From NCBI RefSeq assembly GCF_000427425.1, contig NZ_KE386495.1, positions 512,554 to 576,553 of the forward strand: 64,000 nucleotides of DNA. Reading direction: 5' to 3'. This document shows, in pieces, positions 52,632-60,232 of the stretch. This stretch comes from Caldanaerobius polysaccharolyticus DSM 13641 (GTDB lineage Bacteria > Bacillota > Thermoanaerobacteria > Thermoanaerobacterales > Caldanaerobiaceae). The notes beneath the pieces were generated by a model, which did not search any database, was not told the DNA's origin, and worked only from the letters and a program-made list of their open reading frames with translations. Numbering within the stretch: position 1 is the stretch's first letter; the number at the start of each line of letters is the position of its first letter. The position numbers were made by a program, and so were the translations under genes.

Positions 52632-52767
52632 ACATCTTCATCCTCCTTAAACTTTTATATAATTTTATATTTATTCTCTTCTTTAAATAACATTTTTATG
52701 CGATTCACAATAATATAGCTCGTGAATATGCTATTACTGAAATACTTTAATGTCAGGAGGATAGCAT

Positions 52768-52929
52768 ATGGACAGGTATATGCAACACGGATGGAAACTG
52801 GCCCATGCTTATGTGCCTTTTCAGACATATACAAAAAGCTATAGCCCTGAGCAGGCTCTAAAAAGGGGAACGATGTTCCCTGAGCTGGATATGCCTTACG
52901 TTGAAGAAAAAAAGAGGGGTGATGGCTAA
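52768..52929 (+). CDS. cotJA: Spore coat-associated protein CotJA
   Basis: A 53-residue CotJA-like protein: WKLAHAYVPFQTYTKSYSPEQALKRGTMFPELDMPY, in which the AYVPFQ and ALxxGTxFPEL pieces are diagnostic. The ATG has an AGGAGG site 7 bases upstream. It is first in the cotJABC operon, normally transcribed in the mother cell by sigma-E, and its stop overlaps the cotJB start (TAATG). It is divergent from sleB-ypeB. Confidence 0.9.
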   Translation: MDRYMQHGWKLAHAYVPFQTYTKSYSPEQALKRGTMFPELDMPYVEEKKRGDG

Positions 52930-53171
52930 TGGATATGCTGAAAAAAATTCAGGAACTGAGCTTTATGGCCATAGAACTCACCCTCTACCTGGACACTCAC
53001 CCCCACGATCAAAACGCCCTGGCTCACTACAATATAATAACGCAGCAGTTGAACGCGCTAAAACAGTCCTATGAACAAAGGCACGGTCCATTTATCGCCT
53101 ACGGCTTTAGCCCCAGCGCCTACCCATGGCAGTACATCAACGAGCCCTGGCCGTGGCAGATCGAATATTGA
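52929..53171 (+). CDS. cotJB: Spore coat protein CotJB
   Basis: An 80-residue CotJB: a helical N-terminus (KIQELSFMAIELTLYLDTHPHDQNAL) and a Pro/Trp/Tyr-rich tail (SAYPWQYINEPWPWQIEY). The LYLDTHP motif is typical. It is needed with CotJC for coat association in Bacillus. It is translationally coupled to cotJA. Confidence 0.93.
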   Translation: MDMLKKIQELSFMAIELTLYLDTHPHDQNALAHYNIITQQLNALKQSYEQRHGPFIAYGFSPSAYPWQYINEPWPWQIEY

Positions 53172-53188
53172 TATAAGGAGGGACGAAC

Positions 53189-53761
53189 ATGTGGGTGTAC
53201 GAGAAAAAGCTAGAATATCCCGCTAATGTATGCAAGCCCGATGTGAAGATGGCAAAATTCCTCATAGCCCAATACGGAGGACCTGACGGAGAGCTGGCAG
53301 CTGCCCTCAGGTATTTAAATCAGAGGTATACCATGCCTACAGGGCAATCCATCGCCACTCTGACGGATATAGGAACTGAAGAACTGGCTCACTTGGAGAT
53401 AATAGCAACTCTCGTCTACAAGCTCCTAAAAGGAGTACCCGTGGAGGAGTTAAAGAGACATGGCCTGGGCGAACACTACACTGAACACGACAGGGCTTTA
53501 TTTTATTCTGACACCACGGGGATGCCCTGGACGGCCACATATATACAGGCAAAAGGAGACCCTATAGCTGATCTTCACGAAGATATGGCAGCAGAAGAAA
53601 AGGCCAGGTCTACTTACGAACACCTTATAAACCTCACCGACGATCCATGCGTGAAAGATACCTTAAGGTTTTTGAGAGAAAGGGAAATAGTCCACTTCCA
53701 GCGCTTTGGAGAGACACTGGACCTGGTGCAAGAAGAATTGGAGAGAAAAAAGTTCTATTAA
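53189..53761 (+). CDS. cotJC: CotJC, manganese catalase-family spore coat protein
   Basis: A 190-residue manganese-catalase-fold protein of the spore coat. Likely metal ligands are the glutamates and histidines in DIGTEELAHLEIIATLV, DLHEDMAAEEKARSTYEHL and REREIVHFQRFGE. It may remove peroxide at the spore surface. It starts 17 bases after cotJB with AAGGAGG upstream and ends at a strong terminator shared with the convergent glnK. Confidence 0.95.
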   Translation: MWVYEKKLEYPANVCKPDVKMAKFLIAQYGGPDGELAAALRYLNQRYTMPTGQSIATLTDIGTEELAHLEIIATLVYKLLKGVPVEELKRHGLGEHYTEHDRALFYSDTTGMPWTATYIQAKGDPIADLHEDMAAEEKARSTYEHLINLTDDPCVKDTLRFLREREIVHFQRFGETLDLVQEELERKKFY

Positions 53762-53763
53762 AG

Positions 53764-53799
53764 AAAAAGAGAAGCTGCGTAAAGCAGCCTCTCTTTTTA
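53764..53799. terminator. Bidirectional terminator, cotJC and glnK
   Basis: AAAGAGAAGCTGC and GCAGCCTCTCTTTTT pair (one mismatch) around GTAAA. It closes both convergent transcripts. Confidence 0.85.
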
Positions 53800-54135
53800 T
53801 ACCGCAGCATCTCCTCTTTCCCCTGTCCTTATCCTTATGGCTTCAGCTATTTCGTACACAAATATTTTTCCATCGCCGATATTGCCCGATCGAGCCACTT
53901 TAATAACTGCCTCTATAATTTTATCCACTTCTGAATCTTTTACAACAAGCTCTAATTTTATTTTGGGAAGAAGATTTATGTTAATTTCAACTCCACGATA
54001 GTATTCTGTTTTACCCTTTTGCAAACCACATCCCATAACCTGGGATACAGTCATACCTTTTACTCCCAAACTATTTAATGTGTCCTTGAGCTCTTCAAGC
54101 TTTTCAGCCCTGACAATACATTCAATTTTTTTCAC
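53797..54135 (-). CDS. glnK: P-II family nitrogen regulator (GlnK type)
   Basis: A 112-residue trimeric P-II signal protein, paired with amtB as in most bacteria, where it plugs the ammonium channel when nitrogen is plentiful. The T-loop reads GCGLQKGKTEYYRGVEI, and the ATP/2-oxoglutarate site includes KIFVYEIAEAIRIRTGERGDAAV. Y46 is present but the residue at the enteric uridylylation site, Tyr51, is Ile, so GlnD-type modification is not expected. The gene follows amtB by 57 bases. Confidence 0.96.
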   Translation of the reverse strand: MKKIECIVRAEKLEELKDTLNSLGVKGMTVSQVMGCGLQKGKTEYYRGVEININLLPKIKLELVVKDSEVDKIIEAVIKVARSGNIGDGKIFVYEIAEAIRIRTGERGDAAV

Positions 54136-54192
54136 ACCATTTCACACCCCTTTTTAGGATCAGGTTGGTAATCATTCTAATCACTTTACGAC

Positions 54193-55518
54193 CTAAGATT
54201 TAATTACAAAGTCACCATATGCTGTTGCGCCATGTTCTACAATATCCAGTCCTTCTATCTCTTCTTCTTCGGAAACCCTCAAACCAATGGTTGCTTTGAT
54301 TATACTAAAAAGTATCAAAACTGTCAATGTAGTCCATACAAATGTAGCCGCAACACCCATAAGCTGGATTAAAAATTGTCTAATACCTCCGCCATAGAAT
54401 AGCCCAGTGCCAGTTGCAAAAAAACCAACCATCAACGTACCAAACGCGCCACATACTCCATGTACTGAAATTGCACCTACCGGGTCATCTATTTTAAGTC
54501 TTTTGTCGATAAACTCAACAGCCACTACAACCAAAATACCTGACAAACCACCTATTATCGCAGCACCAAATGTATTTACCGCCGCAGCACCTGCCGTTAT
54601 TCCAACCAAACCCGCCAATGATCCGTTTAATGTCATACTGACATCAGGTTTTTTATATTTCACCCATGTAAAAATCATTGCCATAACTGCACCCATTGCC
54701 GCCGCTAGATTGGTATTGACAGCAATATCCCCAATTTTCTCATCCAAACCAGAAAGAGTACTACCTGGGTTAAATCCAAACCAGCCAAACCACAAAATAA
54801 ATGTTCCCAACGCTGCTAACGTGATGCTATGGCCAGGTATTGCATTGATCTTTCCATCTTTAGTGTATTTCCCAATTCTTGGCCCAAGCATCATAGCACC
54901 AATCAAAGCGGCCCAGCCGCCAACAGAATGGACAACTGTTGAACCTGCAAAATCAACAAAACCTAATTTACTCAACCAGCCACCGCCCCAAGCCCAATGT
55001 CCTACCACCGGATAGATGATAAGAGAAATAACCGCACTATAAATACAATACGCAGAAAACTTTGTTCTTTCTGCCATAGCACCAGAAACAATTGTTGCAG
55101 ACGTTGCCGCAAATACTGTTTGAAATATTAAAAATGATGTTAGAGGAATTTTAAGCCCTAGGTGTTTGAAAGAATCACTAAAGAAAAATCCTGATGTTCC
55201 AATAAAACCACCCACATCTTTACCAAACATTATAGCAAAGCCTATAAGCCAAAAAATAACCGAGCCAATCGCAAAATCCATAAGATTTTTCATGACAATA
55301 TTGCTTGCATTTTTTGCCCTTGTAAAACCGGCTTCAACCATTGCAAAACCAGCCTGCATGAAAAATACCAAAAATGCTGTTATCAATACCCATACATTAT
55401 CTACCGCAACTGCAATTTTATCAGGAGTAATTTGATCTGCAGCATACGCAGCATTAAATGAGAATAGAATAAAGAATAACATAATAATGAGAACAAAAGT
55501 TAACTTAGGTCTACTCAT
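54193..55518 (-). CDS. amtB: Ammonium transporter Amt
   Basis: A 441-residue Amt-family channel with a cleavable N-terminal signal (about 1-26, ending AYA) and 11 expected membrane helices. Family signatures include FFMQAGFAMVEAGFTRAKNASNI, the twin-histidine pore (H in VVHSVGGWAAL and in ISVHGVCGAFG), and WFGWFGFNPGS. The C-terminal tail (LRVSEEEEIEGLDIVEHG) is the part that contacts GlnK. It has its own consensus promoter at 55652-55680 and a hairpin in the leader. AGGAGG lies 8 bases before the ATG. Confidence 0.97.
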   Translation of the reverse strand: MSRPKLTFVLIIMLFFILFSFNAAYAADQITPDKIAVAVDNVWVLITAFLVFFMQAGFAMVEAGFTRAKNASNIVMKNLMDFAIGSVIFWLIGFAIMFGKDVGGFIGTSGFFFSDSFKHLGLKIPLTSFLIFQTVFAATSATIVSGAMAERTKFSAYCIYSAVISLIIYPVVGHWAWGGGWLSKLGFVDFAGSTVVHSVGGWAALIGAMMLGPRIGKYTKDGKINAIPGHSITLAALGTFILWFGWFGFNPGSTLSGLDEKIGDIAVNTNLAAAMGAVMAMIFTWVKYKKPDVSMTLNGSLAGLVGITAGAAAVNTFGAAIIGGLSGILVVVAVEFIDKRLKIDDPVGAISVHGVCGAFGTLMVGFFATGTGLFYGGGIRQFLIQLMGVAATFVWTTLTVLILFSIIKATIGLRVSEEEEIEGLDIVEHGATAYGDFVIKS

Positions 55519-55566
55519 TTATGAAACCTCCTTAAAATATTTAGATTTTAAAAAATGTCTAAAATT

Positions 55567-55607
55567 AAAAAAAGCAAAGACACTTTTAAAAAGCGCCTTT
55601 GCTTTTT
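55567..55607 (-). terminator. Hairpin with T-run in the amtB leader
   Basis: AAAAAGCAAAG and CTTTGCTTTTT form the base of a longer imperfect stem, followed by T7 on the minus strand. It lies downstream of both the decarboxylase stop and the best amtB promoter, so it is either the decarboxylase terminator or an amtB attenuator. Confidence 0.7.
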
Positions 55608-55651
55608 CCTTTATTCTATATATATCTATATATTATAAGTTCTTGTTCTTA

Positions 55652-55680
55652 ATTTTAACAATCTTTTTTAACTTTGTCAA
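55652..55680 (-). promoter_or_regulatory. amtB-glnK promoter
   Basis: Minus-strand -35 TTGACA (55675-55680), 17-base spacer, -10 TAAAAT (55652-55657). It is the only strong promoter before amtB and starts transcription about 125 bases upstream of it. Confidence 0.75.
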
Positions 55681-55687
55681 TACATAA

Positions 55688-57154
55688 TCATTCATAATAG
55701 TCTTGTCCCAGCACCTTAATGTAATTGGCATAGGGATCTTCCGTACCCTGAAGCTGGCACTTTTCGCTTTTTAAAGCCTTTATATAGTCTATGATCTCCG
55801 CGGTTATCCTCTCGCCGGGGCAAATCACCGGTATGCCAGGGGGATATGCCATTACCATCTCTCCGCTTATCTCCCCTTCCGCATCTTCCAGTTTCACCAC
55901 CTTCTTTCTGCTGTAGTAAGCGTCCCTGGGCGACACTATGAGATCAGGCATAATAGGGCTTCTCGTAGCGTTTTTAATCTCATGGCCTATGTGTTCTGAC
56001 GCGATGCCCCTTAAACCGTCTACCAGTTTAGCTATAGATGTTTCATCGTCTCCAAGGCTTACTATGGCCAGTATATTGTAGAGGTCCGCCATCTCCACCT
56101 GTATATCGTATTTCTTTCTCAGAAGGGATTCCACCTCAAAACCCGTAAGGCCAAGCCCCATGACGTTCACGCCCAGCTTGGTTTCGTCAAAGGCGAAGCT
56201 GCCTGGCGTACCCGTCACCTCCTTGCCAAAAGCCCTGAGCCCTGGTATCTGGTTTATCTTGTCCCTGGCTTCCCTGGCCAACCGCAACACCTCTGTGAGC
56301 ATCTCATATCCTCTTGTAGCCAGCTGTTTTCTCGCTACATCCAGCGATGCCATAAGGACGTAAGAAGCACTGGTGGTCTGGGTTAGATTTAAAACCGATT
56401 TGACATACCCGGGATCCAGTCTATCCCCTTTAAGCAAGAGCAAAGAGCTCTGGGTCATGGAACCCCCTGTCTTATGCATACTCACAGCGCTCATATCCGC
56501 ACCAGCTCTCATGGCGCTTACGGGGAATTCCGGATGAAACCCCATGTGAGCGCCATGGGCCTCATCCACCAGGACCATCATATCGTTTTGATGGGCAATT
56601 TTTATAATTGATTCCAGATCCGACGCCACCCCATAATAAGTAGGATTTATGACAAAAACAGCCTTAGCGTAAGGATGTGCCTCAATAGCAGCTTTCACAC
56701 TGGACACACTCATACCCATGGCTATGCCCAACTCTCTGTTTATCTCAGGTTGCACGTATACGGGTATAGCGCCGCTTAAAATGATACCGCCGATGGTAGA
56801 CTTGTGGGCATTTCTGGGTATTATTATTTCATCGCCGGGCTCACAGGCGGCCATAATCATGGCTTGTACGCCACTGCTGGTCCCATTTACTAAGAAATAA
56901 GCGTAATCAGCGTCAAAAGCATCGGCAGCCAGCTCCTGGGTTTCTTTTATGACTCCCACCGGATTGCACACATTATCCAGGTCTTCCATGCCGTTGACAT
57001 CTATCCACATCAGGTTTTCTCCTACGTAATCTGTAAACTCTTTAAGTCCTTTGCCGTGTTTATGTCCCGGCACGTGAAAGGCTACCGTCTGTCTTTCCCG
57101 ATACCTCTTGAGGGCATCAAATAACGGCGTCTTATTTTGATCAAGTCTGTACAT
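55688..57154 (-). CDS. Orn/Lys/Arg decarboxylase family protein (SpeA-like)
   Basis: A 488-residue fold-type I PLP decarboxylase of the short Gram-positive group that includes Bacillus arginine decarboxylase SpeA. It shows TVAFHVPGHKHGKG, FLVNGTSSGVQAMIMA, PRNAHKSTIGGIILSGA, the PLP-ring Asp in LVDEAHGAHMGFHP and the Schiff-base Lys in VSMHKTGGSMTQSS. The C-terminal AYPPGIPVICPGERIT is typical. It should make agmatine, cadaverine or putrescine; arginine is the best guess. A promoter lies at 57187-57215. The aminotransferase at 1.3-2.7 kb could act downstream in polyamine breakdown. Confidence 0.9.
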   Translation of the reverse strand: MYRLDQNKTPLFDALKRYRERQTVAFHVPGHKHGKGLKEFTDYVGENLMWIDVNGMEDLDNVCNPVGVIKETQELAADAFDADYAYFLVNGTSSGVQAMIMAACEPGDEIIIPRNAHKSTIGGIILSGAIPVYVQPEINRELGIAMGMSVSSVKAAIEAHPYAKAVFVINPTYYGVASDLESIIKIAHQNDMMVLVDEAHGAHMGFHPEFPVSAMRAGADMSAVSMHKTGGSMTQSSLLLLKGDRLDPGYVKSVLNLTQTTSASYVLMASLDVARKQLATRGYEMLTEVLRLAREARDKINQIPGLRAFGKEVTGTPGSFAFDETKLGVNVMGLGLTGFEVESLLRKKYDIQVEMADLYNILAIVSLGDDETSIAKLVDGLRGIASEHIGHEIKNATRSPIMPDLIVSPRDAYYSRKKVVKLEDAEGEISGEMVMAYPPGIPVICPGERITAEIIDYIKALKSEKCQLQGTEDPYANYIKVLGQDYYE

Positions 57155-57186
57155 GTATCCGCCCCTTTCCTTTAAATAACGTATTA

Positions 57187-57215
57187 ATTACAGCACAACT
57201 TTTGTGTAATTGCAA
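57187..57215 (-). promoter_or_regulatory. Promoter of the decarboxylase gene
   Basis: Minus-strand -35 TTGCAA (57210-57215), 17-base spacer, -10 TGTAAT (57187-57192). Confidence 0.5.
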
Positions 57216-57262
57216 TACTTTTTTTTATTTATTTTAGGGCTAAAAAGTGTATAAAAATAAAT

Positions 57263-57285
57263 AAGACAGGCATTCAGCCCGTCTT
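57263..57285 (-). terminator. Terminator of spoIIR
   Basis: AAGACGGGC and GCCTGTCTT pair with one mismatch around a 5-nt loop, followed by an AT-rich, T-biased tail. It begins at the spoIIR stop. Confidence 0.75.
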
Positions 57286-57931
57286 ACTTTAATGCAAATC
57301 TAATAGAATTGGCAAAGGCGTTAATAGTCTGTTCTATGACCTCGTAAATTTTAAACCTGAAAACCACCTGGTGGTTTTTTTCTTCATCTATCATATTCAG
57401 TTGTTCCTTGGTGAGCACCTTATTTAAATTTTCCTCCGCCTGAGCACTGGTCAACCCATGGGTAATATCCGTAAAGCACAGAGGTGGAAACATGACACAC
57501 CACCAGTTTTTCCCCTTGCCATTGCCTAAAACTACCCTTAGCGCCTGGTAATTGCCTGGCGGAAGAACTATCGGGCCGTAGCTCTTGATGGGAAAATCAA
57601 ACCTGCCAAATTGAACCTTTGCCCTGTAATTCATGCCGTTGTCTTTAAGTACTTTATTAGCTATGCGCTCTATGTAACCTAAATTGCTCTCTATAGTCTT
57701 CTTCGCCTTATCCAGGCTGTAATTTCCTTCGAACTTTGGATCCATAGCCTTTATGATGGCATCCCTTACCTTGAGCTTTACAGCTTGGTCAACGGCTGAG
57801 TCGCTGTTTGCTATTACGTGAAGCCTTATTAGCCTGTTAGCTATATCCGCCTTTTCTGCCCTATAGGAGCTGTACTGAAAACCTATCGTTACTATTATCG
57901 TTAACATCAATACCAGCGCCAGCTTTTTCAT
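57284..57931 (-). CDS. spoIIR: Stage II sporulation protein R
   Basis: A 215-residue SpoIIR, the forespore signal that triggers SpoIIGA to process pro-sigma-E in the mother cell. An N-terminal export segment (about 1-20) is followed by the family core: LIRLHVIANSDSAVDQAVKLKVRDAI and PPGNYQALRVVLGNGKGKNWWCVMFPPLCFTD. The ATG at 57931 has GGGGGGA five bases upstream; the longer reading lacks a site. In Bacillus the gene is read by sigma-F. It follows the germinant receptor operon by about 60 bases. Confidence 0.95.
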   Translation of the reverse strand: MKKLALVLMLTIIVTIGFQYSSYRAEKADIANRLIRLHVIANSDSAVDQAVKLKVRDAIIKAMDPKFEGNYSLDKAKKTIESNLGYIERIANKVLKDNGMNYRAKVQFGRFDFPIKSYGPIVLPPGNYQALRVVLGNGKGKNWWCVMFPPLCFTDITHGLTSAQAEENLNKVLTKEQLNMIDEEKNHQVVFRFKIYEVIEQTINAFANSIRFALK

Positions 57932-57960
57932 CTTAATCCCCCCGGTTACTATCGCTAAAA

Positions 57961-57991
57961 TAATTATTGACAACCATCCCGATTTTTATAC
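57961..57991 (-). promoter_or_regulatory. Possible forespore promoter of spoIIR
   Basis: GTATA (57987-57991, starting in the gerC stop codon) and CAATAATTA (57961-57969) are 17 bases apart and resemble a sigma-F/sigma-G promoter. The match to the -10 is imperfect. Confidence 0.3.
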
Positions 57992-59136
57992 TACCTCACC
58001 AATCCGTTTCTCCTGAGGAATACCTTGGGGTGTATCACCACGTTTACCTCCGGGAAATAGCCATCATCCCAGTTGTCTTTGACCTTTTCCCATATAGAAG
58101 GGTAATATTTGCTCAGGAGGTCACCGGCGCCTATGACATCAACCCTGTAATTTTTCAGCTTGGCTACAGTGTGATTTACGTTCTCCTTTATTTTTTGCTC
58201 TGCAAGAGTCTGGACATCCCTCACAAACTGCTCTGTCATCACCTCATCCATTCTATCCAGTATATCGCCGCTTACGTCACCCTCAAACACGCTGTTGAGT
58301 ATAAGGTATATTTTGCCGTTTTGAACCGCCAATCTCCTGGATGTCCTGGCGCTATATATCTGTATAGATACATTGACCCCTTTTCTTTTTACCACCACGC
58401 TTCCACCTTGCATCTGATTTTGCATTATTTCTACAGCGCCGTTCTCGAGGCCATTGAGCTCACCTACAATCCTGAATTTTTTTATAACAGCCGCACCCGC
58501 TATCTCCACGTCTTTTTTGGAATAAGACATCAAGGGGATAAGGCCATCGCCACCGGTGTTGTGAAACCCTATGATTATTTTCCCTATATCCCCTGTCCTG
58601 ATGTTAGAGGTGATATTCTTATTGGAAAATACCCCGTCGATAAAAACCCCCAGTACGGGCTCATATTGAGGCGTTATCTCCATGACATCTTTTACGTCCC
58701 CTTTTACGCAAACCACGTTTACTTTTCTACTAAACTCGTGGTACCTCTCCAGCTCGTCCAAAACCTGCCTGAAGAGCATAGGGTCTTTAAGGATATTTTC
58801 TCCAAATATCACCACTTTGGTATGGCCAAAGTACAGCCTGTCATTTAACCTGGTTTCCACAGATCGAGCTATGTCAAAAATGCTATCTCCTCTGCCGCTA
58901 ATTGTAAATTTGGGAGTGCCTTTGCCCCCGCCTCCCATCGGCGTGCTTATATAGGACTTTAAGTTAGGGAACGAAAAGAACACCTCTATATTTTTACCGC
59001 TCCCCTCTACCTTGTCAACGCCCATGGTAAGCACAAACGCCCTTTTATCTATCTCTACCTTATCCCAACAACCCGTAGCAGCAAACGCCACCGCAAAAAT
59101 AAGCAGTGCGCAAAGCACCTTATGCCTCTTTTGCAT
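57991..59136 (-). CDS. Ger(x)C-family germinant receptor lipoprotein (C subunit)
   Basis: A 381-residue spore germination lipoprotein. The signal peptide ends in a lipobox, AATGCWDKVEIDKRAFVLTMGVD, with the modified Cys at about residue 23. The GerAC fold segments (FVEINNR-like RAFVLTMGVD, VVIFGENILKDPMLFRQVLDELERY, and a C-terminal DVIGAGDLLSKYYPSIWEKVKDNW) are recognisable. With the A and B subunits it forms an inner-membrane receptor for germinants. It overlaps the B-subunit gene by 17 bases. Confidence 0.93.
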   Translation of the reverse strand: MQKRHKVLCALLIFAVAFAATGCWDKVEIDKRAFVLTMGVDKVEGSGKNIEVFFSFPNLKSYISTPMGGGGKGTPKFTISGRGDSIFDIARSVETRLNDRLYFGHTKVVIFGENILKDPMLFRQVLDELERYHEFSRKVNVVCVKGDVKDVMEITPQYEPVLGVFIDGVFSNKNITSNIRTGDIGKIIIGFHNTGGDGLIPLMSYSKKDVEIAGAAVIKKFRIVGELNGLENGAVEIMQNQMQGGSVVVKRKGVNVSIQIYSARTSRRLAVQNGKIYLILNSVFEGDVSGDILDRMDEVMTEQFVRDVQTLAEQKIKENVNHTVAKLKNYRVDVIGAGDLLSKYYPSIWEKVKDNWDDGYFPEVNVVIHPKVFLRRNGLVR

Positions 59137-60232
59137 TTCTATCGCCTCTCGAATTCTTAATCTTTGCGATAAGCAACAGAATCAACGGCACCGCCACTGT
59201 CAGTATAGCCGCTACGTACACGCTGACAGCTCTGAACACCTCAAAAGTCTGAACCAAATCCGCAGGCGACATGGCGACAATGTATATGACCGGCAACAAT
59301 GCTATAACCGCGTAGTTGTACTCATGGGCCCTCACCACTCTGCTGAAGCCCAGCGACATTATGTAAAGAATCGTAGCGATGGTGGTAAAAACCGACAGCG
59401 TCCATATGCCTATCATGATACCTTCCAGATTCTCTATAAAAAAACCAGGAATACTGATTATCTTAGCAAGGGATATCACAGGCCATACCAGGTGAATTTC
59501 CTCCTTGGCTCCAAAAACGGCAGTGGTCAACAGGACCAGTGTAAGGTTAATGGCCGCGGCAACCCCTATAGCGTAAAAGGTATACCTTGTGCTTTCATGG
59601 GGTTTTTTGAGAAAGGGAATCAAAAACAGCATGGACTCAAAGCCCATAAAGAAAAAAGCCGAATACACGACACCGTCTATAAAAGCCCCAGGAGAAAACT
59701 TCATAAAAGGCAAAAGGTTGCTGAGGTCCGCATCCTTTAGCGTAGGCAGCAAAATCAGCGCCATAATAATGATAAACACGGGCAACATGATTTCACTCAA
59801 CCGGGCTATAGGCTCTATGCCGTGCCTTACTATGTACACACTGGTCAGAAGCATCGTCATTATGACGATTTCCAACGGGGTATAGTACAACAAAAACATC
59901 TTTAGCACCTCAGCAAAAATCCTCACCTGAACCGCTGTAAAAAACGCAAAGTAAATGACCATAATCAGAGAGAGGATATTCCCTAAAAAACCCCCCACGA
60001 TTTTTTTGCTGTACTCTACAAATGTGTCATTTATATACATCCTCCCTAGCCCTGTGACTATAACAGAAAACACCATAGCCACCAATGCCCCCAACACCAC
60101 CAGCACCCATCCGCTGGCACCAGCTCGCGCTGCCACGTCCCGGGGAAAGCTGAGGCTGGCTATGCCCAGCATCTGTACTATCAGTGTGGCCGCCAATTGA
60201 ACGGATGTTATCTTGTCATCATTTTTCATCAT
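59120..60232 (-). CDS. GerAB/ArcD/ProY-family germinant receptor B subunit
   Basis: A 370-residue membrane protein of the APC superfamily with about ten transmembrane segments. The N-terminal QLAATLIVQMLGIASLSFPRDVA and the middle AFFFMGFESMLFLIPFLKKP are typical of spore germination permeases (endospore_perm family). The B subunit forms the ligand-binding, transporter-like part of the receptor. It overlaps the A subunit by 14 bases and the C subunit by 17, so all three are translationally coupled. Confidence 0.93.
   Translation of the reverse strand: MMKNDDKITSVQLAATLIVQMLGIASLSFPRDVAARAGASGWVLVVLGALVAMVFSVIVTGLGRMYINDTFVEYSKKIVGGFLGNILSLIMVIYFAFFTAVQVRIFAEVLKMFLLYYTPLEIVIMTMLLTSVYIVRHGIEPIARLSEIMLPVFIIIMALILLPTLKDADLSNLLPFMKFSPGAFIDGVVYSAFFFMGFESMLFLIPFLKKPHESTRYTFYAIGVAAAINLTLVLLTTAVFGAKEEIHLVWPVISLAKIISIPGFFIENLEGIMIGIWTLSVFTTIATILYIMSLGFSRVVRAHEYNYAVIALLPVIYIVAMSPADLVQTFEVFRAVSVYVAAILTVAVPLILLLIAKIKNSRGDRNAKEA

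Noticed and set aside
52632-52767. Sigma-E promoter for cotJABC and sigma-G promoter for sleB-ypeB
   Set aside because: The gap is AT-rich with several near matches, but none has both boxes at acceptable spacing and distance from the genes.
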